Positions 7,690 through 16,395 of a DNA stretch of 64,000 nt are shown here, piece by piece. The notes beneath the pieces were generated by a model that saw only the letters and a list, made by a program, of their open reading frames with translations, searched no databases and was not told the DNA's origin. This DNA is from Cylindrospermum sp. NIES-4074 (lineage in GTDB: Bacteria; Cyanobacteriota; Cyanobacteriia; Cyanobacteriales; Nostocaceae). Positions within the stretch are counted from its first letter, which is position 1. Every line of letters starts with the position of its first letter. The translations under genes and the position numbers were made by a program. The DNA lies in assembly GCA_003994795.1 (NCBI GenBank), contig AP018269.1:3457677-3521676 (forward strand), written 5' to 3'.

Positions 7690-8412
7690 AGTTTTTCATC
7701 CCTAATCGCATTAACAGTAATTTTACCGACAGCTATAGATTTAATTGCTCTTTCTTTAGGCTGAATATTAGCAACCTCTCTCTAAGGACAGACATATTTA
7801 ATGTAATATAATCAGGCATTTTATCAATACAAATTAATTTAAAATAGCGCTATTTTTATACTTTTTACATCTAATATTTAGCCATACAGCAGTTTTCAGT
7901 TCAATGCACGACATTCTCTTCATTCAAACCCATGTAGAGACGTTGCATGCAACGTCTCTACTGTAGTCTATTCATCTGCAAATCACTGTATATAGCAGTT
8001 ACCAATTATTTATAAAAAAATCTTTTTATCAAGATGATAGAGCATACCCTACGGAAATACATAGGACGTATGTCTACAGGTAGATTGTGTTGCCGGATAT
8101 TGAGAGTTGGAAACAGTCTTCACTACGCGCAAGCTACGCGAACAATTTTAAATTTTCAATTGTTTTATGTCGAACTCAATCAATTTAATTTAAACTTTAT
8201 ATTTTTATAAACTTCTCTTAATCTAAGATTGGCTTTCTCATTATTTAATCAAGATAATTGAGGCAAAAATCAGCATCTGTCACTTTAGCCACAACTTCAG
8301 CATCAAATCTGGAATCTTGTTCTATTTTTGTGTAAATTAAATAAATTCCTACAAAAGTAAGATATCTCTAAAATACTCTTGATTTCCTCAGTGAATTAAC
8401 CCTTTTGCAGAT
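7690..8412. other. 720-bp AT-rich gap upstream of the TAXI protein
   Basis: No credible open frame. It contains the 28-bp palindrome at 7934-7961 and, near 8119-8148, a CACTACGCGCAAGCTACGCG stretch of a type that recurs in this genome (compare 34339). The remainder is AT-rich and I see nothing else. Confidence 0.5.
7934..7961. repeat. 28-bp perfect palindrome, family P copy 1
   Basis: The half-site GTAGAGACGTTGCA is followed by its exact reverse complement. A second copy with GTTACA in place of GTTGCA is at 53014-53041. A third, at 54626-54727, is split by another repeat. Confidence 0.8.
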
Positions 8413-10029
8413 ATGGCAACATCTAAAAATAATACTCAATCCAATATTTTCAGTTTTTTTCTAACTCTCGATACTCTCTCTAAGCTAATTTTTCTAGGTC
8501 TTGGGTTTGCCAGCATCGGCATAGTCATAACAATTACTTCCAATCTGATACATCGCTTGACATCATCTCAACTTACCATCGCAGCTGGAGACAAAACAGG
8601 AGAAAGCTATATTATCAGCGAAGCCATAAAACAGGTAGTTGAACGCAGATCGAACATCAAAATTACGGTAGAAGAAACAAAGGGCACAACAAAAAACTTA
8701 CAGATGTTGCAAGAGGGCAAGGCTCAGTTAGCAACGGCTCAAATAGATGTAGCTGCTCAAGAACTAGATATATTACCAAATAATCAAGCAAAAGCCACAG
8801 CAAGAACTGTCGCCGTTTTGTATAAGGACATCTTTCAGTTAGTTGTCAGAGATCCCAAGATTAATCAATTTGTGCAACTCAAAGGTAAGACTATTGCTTT
8901 ACCTGCTAGCGGTGGCCAATATCAGTCTTTCCTCACAGTAGCAGCGCATTACGGTTTCAGCGAAAAAGACTTCAAAATTACAGGCTTAAACAGTAGGGGT
9001 AAACCTATTGATAATTACAATGATCAGGCAGCGGATAGCGATTTTCGTCAAAAGAAAGCAGATGCTGTGTTCCGCGTCCGCACCCCAGGTAATAAGTCTA
9101 TCTCCGATTTGGTGAATAATTACCAAGGGCGATTACTGCCAATTCCACAGGCAGAAGCCATGAAAATCAAGTATCCTGCCTTTGAAACTGCCATCATTCC
9201 CCAAGGAGCATACAGAGGTAATCCCCCTATGCCTATAACTAATTTGCCAACAGTAGCGGTACCAAGATTACTGTTAGCCAGTGATCAAGTAGACCCCCGC
9301 ATAATCCAAGAATTAACTCGGATTATATATGAATATCGTCAAGAAATAGCTAATGCGATCGCTCAAGAACATGCAGAAGTTAAACCCTTAATTTCTAGCA
9401 TTAATCGCCCCGGTGACACTAGTGGCATTGATATCTATTTGCATCCTGGTGCCCTCGCCTTCTATGAGCGAGATCAACCCTCTTTTGTCCAAGCAAATGC
9501 CGATTATATAGCGCTGCTGTTGACAGTTTCTCTGCTCATGGTTGAATGGATTCGGCAACTAAAGTTATGGATTGAGCGAAGCAAAAAAGATGAAGCCGAT
9601 GAATACCTTAAGTCAGCCATCAATTTAATGAAGGAAGGTCAAGTCAATCTTGAATATAGGCAAAATACACTTGATGAAACCTTTAATAAAGCTGCTAAAG
9701 CTTTGGTTGCCGAGAGGATTTCTCAAGAGTCATTCCGAACATTTAACGAAGCTTATAAAACTACTAGAGAAGCTATTGAACGGGATAGACAACTGGCTCA
9801 AGCAACTATTGAACAGAAGCAGAGAGAAAATTCTGCTAAATATATCAAGATGGTGGTTAAACTGTTACAATATCGCCAACAAAATAAGGATTTGCTTCAA
9901 CAGAAGCTAGATCAAATTCTTGAACAGGTTGTAGGCGATTTGGTAACAGAGAATATATCTCAAGAATCATTCCGAACTTTTATAGAAGCTTATAAAACTA
10001 CCAGAGATGCAATTGAACGTAAAAATTGA
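8413..10029 (+). CDS. Membrane-anchored TAXI-family solute-binding protein with duplicated C-terminal motif
   Basis: 538 residues. A transmembrane segment at about 22-46 precedes a TAXI-type periplasmic binding domain (about 53-340: LTIAAGDKTGESYIISEAI, LATAQIDVAAQELDIL, LKGKTIALPASGGQYQSF). A second membrane segment (about 364-380, YIALLLTVSLLMVEWI) leads to a charged helical cytoplasmic tail. TAXI proteins normally feed TRAP transporters; no TRAP permease is nearby, so a sensor or scaffold role is more likely. In the tail, ISQESFRTFNEAYKTTREAI (436-455) is almost exactly repeated at 515-534, and the DNA is nearly identical too, so the duplication is recent. Confidence 0.8.
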   Translation: MATSKNNTQSNIFSFFLTLDTLSKLIFLGLGFASIGIVITITSNLIHRLTSSQLTIAAGDKTGESYIISEAIKQVVERRSNIKITVEETKGTTKNLQMLQEGKAQLATAQIDVAAQELDILPNNQAKATARTVAVLYKDIFQLVVRDPKINQFVQLKGKTIALPASGGQYQSFLTVAAHYGFSEKDFKITGLNSRGKPIDNYNDQAADSDFRQKKADAVFRVRTPGNKSISDLVNNYQGRLLPIPQAEAMKIKYPAFETAIIPQGAYRGNPPMPITNLPTVAVPRLLLASDQVDPRIIQELTRIIYEYRQEIANAIAQEHAEVKPLISSINRPGDTSGIDIYLHPGALAFYERDQPSFVQANADYIALLLTVSLLMVEWIRQLKLWIERSKKDEADEYLKSAINLMKEGQVNLEYRQNTLDETFNKAAKALVAERISQESFRTFNEAYKTTREAIERDRQLAQATIEQKQRENSAKYIKMVVKLLQYRQQNKDLLQQKLDQILEQVVGDLVTENISQESFRTFIEAYKTTRDAIERKN

Positions 10030-10647
10030 AGAGTTTGAGTAAGTATCTGTGGTAATATTTATGAGGCAATTATTCCTCCTGGTTGTTAAGTTGCCAGTTG
10101 AGGCACACGGAGAATTTATGCAAAATCATCCCTGCGTTAGTTTACACGCTTCATTTCCCGGTTGATAGACTATTAGTACAGTCTCAATACCCTTTAGTTA
10201 AGGAGCTAAACGCAATATTTATGTAGGAAACCTACGGTTTTATGGGTGTTGAGGAACCTATCCCTCCAAGACACTGCGTGAACGCGTAGCGCACCGGGGC
10301 ATAACTCAACATTTTGGAGACTTCGTTGGGTTCTCACACGGTAAGCCCAATCTACATAAATGTTTAACACCAAGCGTATTGCACAGTGTTTAACAGTAAA
10401 CATGGGACTAATCACGTATCTATGTTTGTTGGGCTATTTTGCTGTTTTAGGGATGCTTTGTAGTTACAATGCTAGGTTTTTAAGTGTCTTCTCTTCACTT
10501 TATACCAAAAAATTTTAAAAAAATACCAAAATTGTACATTACCTATGCGTTCTGTAAGCATTATGATATCTGAAGTTTTCATAAACTTCATGGAAAATTA
10601 ATAGTAGATAAGTACCACAGCGGTGCTTTCACTCGGCTAAGGTGAAC
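10030..10647. other. Gap before the response regulator; cyanobacterial intergenic repeat
   Basis: About 600 bp without a credible gene. From about 10222 to 10362 it holds a GC-richer repeat (ACTGCGTGAACGCGTAGCG, then CGTTGGGTTCTCACACGG, CCCAATCTACA) of the kind scattered through Nostocales genomes. A 69-residue minus frame here is translated repeat. Confidence 0.45.
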
Positions 10648-10728
10648 ATGAATACACACACAACAGAAATACGTAAAATCAATCCGTCACAACAGCAAAT
10701 TACCAACTCAACAATAGATACATTATGA
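10648..10728 (+). CDS. Possible 26-residue leader ORF coupled to the response regulator
   Basis: ATG at 10648, preceded by AAGGTGAAC (a plausible ribosome site), encodes MNTHTTEIRKINPSQQQI and eight more residues. Its TGA (10726-10728) overlaps the ATG of the downstream regulator gene by four bases (ATGA). The arrangement suggests translational coupling or a regulatory leader peptide. The peptide is polar and matches nothing I recognise, and chance cannot be excluded for so short a frame. Confidence 0.3.
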   Translation: MNTHTTEIRKINPSQQQITNSTIDTL

Positions 10729-11441
10729 ATTCGCTAACTGCTACTACTCCCAAGATTATGATCGTAGATGACGACTCCAGTGTCCGTAATCTCATTTATC
10801 GTTTTTTAAGTCGCAAATATCAAATAGAATCAGCGGCAGATGGTAAAACTGCGCTAGCGTTATTTGATCAATTTAACCCAGCCTTAGTAATTTTGGATTG
10901 GAATTTGCCAGATGCTAACGGTTATCACTTATGTCAGGAAATGCAGAGACGCACAAATGTCTTAGTGATGATACTGACTAGCCGGAATGATGAAGCGGAT
11001 AAAATTAGAGTCCTAGCCGCAGGTGCTGATGACTTTATGACTAAACCCTTTAGTCTCGCAGAAGTGGAAGTGAGAATAGAAGCTCTTTTGAGACGCATAC
11101 GATATATTAATCCTTGTCCATCGCAGCACCTCGTTTTTAAGCAGCTAGCAATTAATCCAGAGGGCAGAGAGGTAACACTTAATGATAAACCTCTATCTTT
11201 AACAGCTTTGGAGTTTAATATCTTACATTTTTTAGCTAGCCATCCTGGTCAAGCTTGGAGTCGTCCCCAACTAATCCAAAAAATTTGGGGTTGTGATTAT
11301 GTGGGAGATGGCCGGGTGGTGGATGTGCATATTGGTCAGCTTCGCAAGAAAATGGAGGTGGATGCCAGCATCCCAGAGTTTATTAAAACTGTTCGCGGCT
11401 ATGGTTACAAATTTGAGCCGCCAGAAAATGCCAAATTTTAA
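10725..11441 (+). CDS. OmpR/PhoB-class two-component response regulator
   Basis: 238 residues. The receiver domain (about 10-120) has the acidic pocket IVDDDSS, phospho-acceptor D58 in LVILDWNLPD, the T in MILTSRND and K107 in MTKPF. The C-terminal winged-helix DNA-binding domain (about 130-232) shows LSLTALEFNILHFLASHPGQ, RVVDVHIGQLRKKME and IKTVRGYGYKF. It should act as a phosphorylation-controlled transcription factor. No histidine kinase is adjacent, so its partner is elsewhere. The nearest kinase in the window, at 20838, is over 9 kb away and faces the other way. Confidence 0.9.
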   Translation: MNSLTATTPKIMIVDDDSSVRNLIYRFLSRKYQIESAADGKTALALFDQFNPALVILDWNLPDANGYHLCQEMQRRTNVLVMILTSRNDEADKIRVLAAGADDFMTKPFSLAEVEVRIEALLRRIRYINPCPSQHLVFKQLAINPEGREVTLNDKPLSLTALEFNILHFLASHPGQAWSRPQLIQKIWGCDYVGDGRVVDVHIGQLRKKMEVDASIPEFIKTVRGYGYKFEPPENAKF

Positions 11442-11608
11442 ACTCTCAAGACAAGGAGGATTTGATCAAAATATTAACTCCGATGTATCAACGAAATTGT
11501 GCTTAATATTTGAGGTCATGACAAACCTACTTAAGTAATTTTATTGAGGCTTGACTGGATAATTTGTGATAGGTTGGGTAATTGATGCTAAGTGAAATCT
11601 AAGAATTT

Positions 11609-12703
11609 GTGTCTGCTCAAGCCTCAAATAAAAGCTTTAATTTATCTTCTCTAGAGAAAAAACCAAAAAGTCAAAATGTACCCAGCTTAACTGAGGTAGT
11701 GTCTACAGGTAAAAGTTGGGAAAAGCACCGAATTAACGCTGATAAAGTTGCCGACTATTACGCTAAAGCAGATGAGAATGCTTTTAATGAGTACGCTTGG
11801 CGATTGAGAACCTGTTCTGAGTGGCTAGAGTTTCAATTAATGCCGGAAGAGTCGGGGGATATTCTCAATTTACAATTATCAAATGCGCGATTTTGTCGGG
11901 TGCGTCACTGTCCGGTTTGTCAGTGGCGGCGATCGCTAATGTGGAAAGCAAAAGCCTATAAAATTTTACCCCAAGTGGTTGCAGATTACCCTAAATACCG
12001 TTGGTTGTTCATTACTCTGACTGTCAGAAATTGTCAAATTGCAGAACTCAGGGAAACCTTGGATGGGTTAAACAAGGCTTTTAAGCGTTTGACTGAATTG
12101 AAGTCATGGCCCGCGAAAGGCTGGGTTAAGTCTATGGAAGTCACCAAGGGCAAAGATGGAATCTCAGCACACCCACATTTACATATTTTGGCAATGGTGC
12201 AGCCTTCATATTTCAGTCATGGATACCTTTCCCAAGCCAAATGGGTAAGATTGTGGCAGCAGTGCTTAAGGATAGATTATCAGCCGGTGATTGATGTGAG
12301 AGCGATCGCAAAACATCATGATCCAAAGGTGCTAATTCCCGAAATTCTCAAATACCAGGTAAAAGAGTCCGATTTGGTGGGTGATAGGGAATGGTTTCTA
12401 GAGTTAACCCGTCAACTGCACAAAACGAGAGCGATCGCAGTTGGGGGTGTTCTCAGGCATTATATGCGGGAATTAGAGGAGAAAAATCAAGACCTCATTG
12501 GCAAAAGAGAAGAGACGGATGAGGTTGAGGGGGGTAACTTGTCTTTCCGATGGGATAAAAGGTTACAAAGATATAAATCCTCGTTTATTTTCAAGAGTGA
12601 GATACTCGAATTCATTAGCTTGCAGAAACCTCAAAACCTATGCGGCGATAGCCGCTTTAATTCAACAGAGCCAATAAGCGGGAACACAGCAAAACGCATA
12701 TAG
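11609..12703 (+). CDS. Rolling-circle plasmid-type replication initiator (Rep_1, HUH nuclease)
   Basis: 364 residues from GTG 11609. A zinc-like motif FCRVRHCPVCQWRRS (C96, H100, C101, C104) precedes FITLTVRN (motif 1), the metal-binding HUH motif ISAHPHLHILAMV (H188/H190/H192) and the nicking tyrosine motif ILKYQVKESD (Y249, K252). The family nicks a double-strand origin and starts rolling-circle replication of small plasmids. Here it sits among chromosomal genes with no other plasmid function visible, so it is probably from an integrated plasmid or a domesticated Rep. The frame is intact and includes two HIP1-like sites, arguing for long residence. Confidence 0.82.
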   Translation: MSAQASNKSFNLSSLEKKPKSQNVPSLTEVVSTGKSWEKHRINADKVADYYAKADENAFNEYAWRLRTCSEWLEFQLMPEESGDILNLQLSNARFCRVRHCPVCQWRRSLMWKAKAYKILPQVVADYPKYRWLFITLTVRNCQIAELRETLDGLNKAFKRLTELKSWPAKGWVKSMEVTKGKDGISAHPHLHILAMVQPSYFSHGYLSQAKWVRLWQQCLRIDYQPVIDVRAIAKHHDPKVLIPEILKYQVKESDLVGDREWFLELTRQLHKTRAIAVGGVLRHYMRELEEKNQDLIGKREETDEVEGGNLSFRWDKRLQRYKSSFIFKSEILEFISLQKPQNLCGDSRFNSTEPISGNTAKRI

Positions 12704-12730
12704 CATCATTGGAGTGTGGAGAAAGATAAG

Positions 12731-12767
12731 AAAAAACCCCATTCTTCAGCTAGGTTGAAGAATGGGG
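12731..12767 (-). terminator. Strong intrinsic terminator for the methyltransferase gene
   Basis: CCCCATTCTTCA (12737-12748) and TGAAGAATGGGG (12756-12767) form a perfect 12-bp stem with a 7-nt loop. On the minus strand it is followed by six T (12736-12731). It lies 86 bp beyond the stop of the minus-strand methyltransferase and about 30 bp beyond the plus-strand rep stop, so it may affect both. Confidence 0.8.
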
Positions 12768-12852
12768 CAACAAATCGCCTTCAATTTAAAATAGGAAATA
12801 GCTTCGATAAAGATTGGTCACTGAAATAAACGCACAATTTATAAAAACACTT

Positions 12853-14070
12853 TTATTGGATATTTAACCATATTGAATTTTTCAAATGCTCAAATGTAAA
12901 CAGTGAAAGCTGCTCAAAAGTCTTTTGTGATTCTGGTTTTTCACCATTAATTAATCTATACAAGTGGTTGCCAATAGCATAAGCTAATTGAACTGGGACT
13001 GAATTACCTATTTGTCTATATTTAGATGTGACAGAACCATGAAAAACCCAATCATCAGGAAAGGTTTGGATTCTAGCAGATTCGCATACACTGAGAGGAC
13101 GTAATTCAACAGGGTGACACATATCTGTAGCTTTTTGATTGGGGCTTGTTGTCACGGTAGGAGAAGGTTTATCCCAAGATAATCTTCTGTAAAATCCGAC
13201 CTTTCCACCTCCAGATTTATAAGCACCACCCATTGCTTCAGCCTTTAGTTCATCTGGCAGATGTCTCCAATTTTGTCCTTCTTTTAATAAATAAAGATAT
13301 TTAAGACGTTGTTTTGAATAAGGAATATATTCTATTTTTAAATCTGCTAAATTGGTAAGAGCATCTCTAAGAGTCCGCCATTTTGGCAGTCTTTTCAAGC
13401 CATTCTTGTCGTGAGTAGGTTTTGGCAAAGTTACAGTTTCGCCATCTCGTGAACCGATAAATATTACTCTTGCTCTTGTTTGCGGTACACCATAATCAGC
13501 AGCTTCTACTAGTGAAGGATAAGCAACTTCATAACCAATTGCTTTCATTTCAGCTAATACAACCTGAATGGCTGCACCTTCCATTTCATCTAATTCTAAA
13601 GCAGGATATCCTGCACCTCGTTGATTGTGAGGTCTATGGCGGATAGGAGATGAAAGTAATCCTTTGACATTCTCCATTAAAAAAAAGCGGGGTTGAATTT
13701 CTTTAATAATGCGAATGAAGTCCATAAATAAACTTCCTCGTGGATCTATAACGGAACCACGCTTTCCCACAGTGCTGAACGGTTGACAGGGTGGACCTCC
13801 TGTTATTAAGTCAACTTCACCTGGTAAAAGAGGTCTTCCTAGTTTTAAAACACGTCCTCCTTCTTCTAGTAATGTTTGTGCTGAAACTTGTCTTATATCT
13901 CTAGGTACGGCACTTTCAGAAAGATGGGGACGATTGAGAACAATAGTTTTTGTTGCATCAGCATCTATCTCAACTACACTTACAGTATGAAAACCTGCCT
14001 GTTCTATACCCAAGTCAAGACCAAAAGCTCCTGCAAATAGAGAAATAGATATTAATTGGTTGTTAATCAT
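12853..14070 (-). CDS. Orphan DNA (cytosine-5) methyltransferase
   Basis: 405 residues with the ordered m5C-methyltransferase motifs: SLFAGAFGLDLGIEQAGF (AdoMet, motif I), the catalytic GGPPCQPFS with C95 (motif IV), FFLMENVKGL (VI), ARVIFIGS (VIII region), a variable target-recognition region from about 220, then ESARIQTFPDDW (IX) and YRQIGNSVPVQLA (X). No restriction endonuclease gene lies on either side, so it looks solitary. Cyanobacteria carry solitary enzymes of this type for sites such as CGATCG or RCCGGY. Which site this one modifies cannot be read from the sequence. It neighbours a plasmid-type rep gene. Confidence 0.9.
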   Translation of the reverse strand: MINNQLISISLFAGAFGLDLGIEQAGFHTVSVVEIDADATKTIVLNRPHLSESAVPRDIRQVSAQTLLEEGGRVLKLGRPLLPGEVDLITGGPPCQPFSTVGKRGSVIDPRGSLFMDFIRIIKEIQPRFFLMENVKGLLSSPIRHRPHNQRGAGYPALELDEMEGAAIQVVLAEMKAIGYEVAYPSLVEAADYGVPQTRARVIFIGSRDGETVTLPKPTHDKNGLKRLPKWRTLRDALTNLADLKIEYIPYSKQRLKYLYLLKEGQNWRHLPDELKAEAMGGAYKSGGGKVGFYRRLSWDKPSPTVTTSPNQKATDMCHPVELRPLSVCESARIQTFPDDWVFHGSVTSKYRQIGNSVPVQLAYAIGNHLYRLINGEKPESQKTFEQLSLFTFEHLKNSIWLNIQ

Positions 14071-14209
14071 ATTGATCTCAAATTTTTACAATTAATTTTA
14101 GTCATAAATAACTATTTAATTAGTTTGGGCAGATAAAAATATTCTGCCCATTTTCAATAATTTAAGGAAGTAAATTAGACTGCATGGTGTGTGAACACAC
14201 CCTACAGAC

Positions 14210-14581
14210 TTAAGAGGGGGTGAGGGCGTTTTTTTGCAAATCTTCTAAATTACAGACTTCCAAGGCTCTAGCGTGGGTGGCTGAGAGGACAACTGGGGGA
14301 GCAAAGCCAGCGTCGAAGGCTTCTTGCCAACGTGCAGCACATAAACACCAGCGATCGCCTGGTTTTAATCCCGGAAAGTTAAAATTGGGCACAGGGGTAC
14401 TGAGGTCATTGCCTTGGGATTTTGTAAACTCCAAAAACTCTGCTGTGACTTGAGCGCAAACAACGTGCATCCCAAAATCTTGACCACCTGTATTACAAAA
14501 TCCGTCGCGGTAATACCCAGTGATGGGAGAGTTGCAGCAAAGTTCTAAATTTGTGCCTAGTACGTTTTTAGCTTCTGTCAT
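14210..14581 (-). CDS. DUF2237 family protein
   Basis: 123 residues, cysteine- and tryptophan-rich, with the conserved pattern of DUF2237: NVLGTNLELCCNSPITGYYR, GFCNTGGQDFGMHVVCAQVT, then GLKPGDRWCLCAARWQEAF and PPVVLSATHARALEVC. Members are small, soluble, widespread in bacteria and plants, and of unknown function. The many conserved Cys suggest metal or redox chemistry, but that is inference. It is probably monocistronic. A short run of ACACAGATAA repeats (14671-14715) separates it from the ABC transporter. Confidence 0.85.
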   Translation of the reverse strand: MTEAKNVLGTNLELCCNSPITGYYRDGFCNTGGQDFGMHVVCAQVTAEFLEFTKSQGNDLSTPVPNFNFPGLKPGDRWCLCAARWQEAFDAGFAPPVVLSATHARALEVCNLEDLQKNALTPS

Positions 14582-14670
14582 ATTCTGTAAGTTTCACAAT
14601 TTAGATTTGAAGATATTTATCTATTTTAAATTATCTCTTATCTGGATGGGGAGATAAAGAACAAATAATT

Positions 14671-14715
14671 AAACCACAGATGAACACAGATAAACACAGA
14701 TAAACACAGATAATT
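14671..14715. repeat. Tandem ACACAGATAA repeat, family C solo arm
   Basis: AAACCACAGATGAACACAG is followed by repeated ATAAACACAG units. The same arm occurs alone at 44538-44563 and as paired inverted arms at 29427-29637. Confidence 0.65.
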
Positions 14716-14763
14716 TATTGTTTGGCTCTGTGGGATGTGTTTGTAAATAATAATTTAGGAGTT

Positions 14764-16395
14764 TTATAAGAGGTTTTGGTGTTTATCATACTCAATTTTT
14801 CCATAGTTGAGTTTGATGATGCGGTCTGCTAGATGAAAGTAGTGATCATCATGGCTGATTGCTAGGATTGTTTTACCTCTTTCTCGGAGTTCTGGTAGCA
14901 ATTTAGTGTAGAATATTTCTTTAAATTTTGGGTCTTGGTCGGCTGCCCATTCGTCAAATAAGTAAATTGGTCTGTCTTCTAAATAAGCTGTGAGCAATGC
15001 TAGTCGTTTACGCTGTCCTTGAGAAAGGGCTGTGGTGGAAAGTTGCCCATTTTCTACTTTTACTTTATGGTCTAGTTGCAGTAGCTTTAAATATTTTCCT
15101 GCTTGAATATCCAAGTCTGTATTTTCTGTGTTTACCAGTTCATCAAATAAGTAAAAGTCGGAGAATACTACGGCAAAATGCTGGCGATACCATTCTCGAT
15201 TTTGTTCATCAATTAGCTCTCCATCTAAAATAATTTCACCACTTTCGGGAACATAAAGTCCAGTAAGCAGTTTGGCTAGGGTAGATTTACCGCTGCCATT
15301 ACCACCCACAATAAATACTATTTCCTGGGGATGTAATATCAAATTTATGGGGCCGAATATAAAGCTTTTATCTTCTTTGTCTGTGTAGTATGTGTGGATA
15401 ATCTCGTTAAATTGTAAACTTCGCCAGTCAGATTTTAAAGCAGATGGTACAGTTGATATTTCAGAACGATTAGCTAAAGATAAACCTAGAGATTCTATTT
15501 TTTGTAAGGCGATGTTGGCTTTGCTGACTTGGGGTAGGTTGGTGACGATGTTATCCATTGGTAACATCAAATAGGTAAAAGTTAGGATGTAGCCTGAGAG
15601 AGTTTGAGGACTGATAGTGATTAATTTAGGTAGGGCAAATAGCAAAAAACCGATCGCAAAAAAGAACAGCAATTTTCCCCAGCTTGTAGTCGTGGCAAAC
15701 ATTGTGAGTCCATCAACGTTATGATGCCGAAATCTGCTAGCGGTGGCTTGGAGGTTTTTCGTCAGGAAGACTTGACGACGTTGATAGTTCAGCTTGAGTT
15801 CTTTGACTCCAGCGGTGATGGTACCCAAATGCTTAAATAGGACATCTTGATCTTCACGGGCTAGGGCTAGCAATTTGCCGCCTCTGTTTAATAGCCACTG
15901 ACAACTACCTATTCCTACCACCATCAAAGCAATTAATATTAATAAGACTAACCAAGATAACCAAGTGATATATACTAAACAACCCACAACTGTTGCTAAA
16001 TCAATGCAAAGAAAAGGCACAATATACACAGCATTGGCAACAGCTTGTACATCTTCTGTTAAGGTTGCTAAGAGTCGAGAATTTCCTAATTGTTCTAGAT
16101 GACTTAATTCGGAAGCTAGTATTTGCCGACTCAAGCGCATTCTTAATTGCAAGATGGCATCTTGAGATAGACGAATTAGCATGACTTGGGAAATGATATT
16201 AGTAATTAAGGCGACGATTACTAATCCCAAAAAACCCCAAGCTATGGATATTAGTGATGAATTATGTCCTCGATTTGTGCTAGCGCTGATGAGGGCAATT
16301 AATCCAGCGCTACTACCACCGCTGAGGAATCCTGTGACGATCGCACTTGCCACCATCACCCAAGAAGAACGTAAGAGAAAGTAAATTAGATTCAT
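14764..16395 (-). CDS. Cyclic-peptide-type ABC exporter (fused membrane and ATPase domains)
   Basis: 543 residues. An N-terminal six-helix transmembrane domain (about 1-290) is fused to an ATPase. Walker A GGNGSGKST is at 364-372, the signature TALSQGQRKRLAL at about 455-467 and Walker B RPIYLFDEWAADQDPKF at about 475-491. The DEWAADQDP ending is characteristic of the SyrD/PvdE/YojI group that exports cyclic peptides or siderophore precursors. No peptide synthetase gene is in the window, so the cargo is unknown. It is divergent from the glycosyltransferase at 16394; the two ATGs overlap, so at least one annotated start is doubtful. Confidence 0.88.
   Translation of the reverse strand: MNLIYFLLRSSWVMVASAIVTGFLSGGSSAGLIALISASTNRGHNSSLISIAWGFLGLVIVALITNIISQVMLIRLSQDAILQLRMRLSRQILASELSHLEQLGNSRLLATLTEDVQAVANAVYIVPFLCIDLATVVGCLVYITWLSWLVLLILIALMVVGIGSCQWLLNRGGKLLALAREDQDVLFKHLGTITAGVKELKLNYQRRQVFLTKNLQATASRFRHHNVDGLTMFATTTSWGKLLFFFAIGFLLFALPKLITISPQTLSGYILTFTYLMLPMDNIVTNLPQVSKANIALQKIESLGLSLANRSEISTVPSALKSDWRSLQFNEIIHTYYTDKEDKSFIFGPINLILHPQEIVFIVGGNGSGKSTLAKLLTGLYVPESGEIILDGELIDEQNREWYRQHFAVVFSDFYLFDELVNTENTDLDIQAGKYLKLLQLDHKVKVENGQLSTTALSQGQRKRLALLTAYLEDRPIYLFDEWAADQDPKFKEIFYTKLLPELRERGKTILAISHDDHYFHLADRIIKLNYGKIEYDKHQNLL

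Noticed and set aside
8413-10029. TRAP transporter operon
   Set aside because: Only the binding protein is present; no DctM or DctQ-like membrane gene lies within the window.
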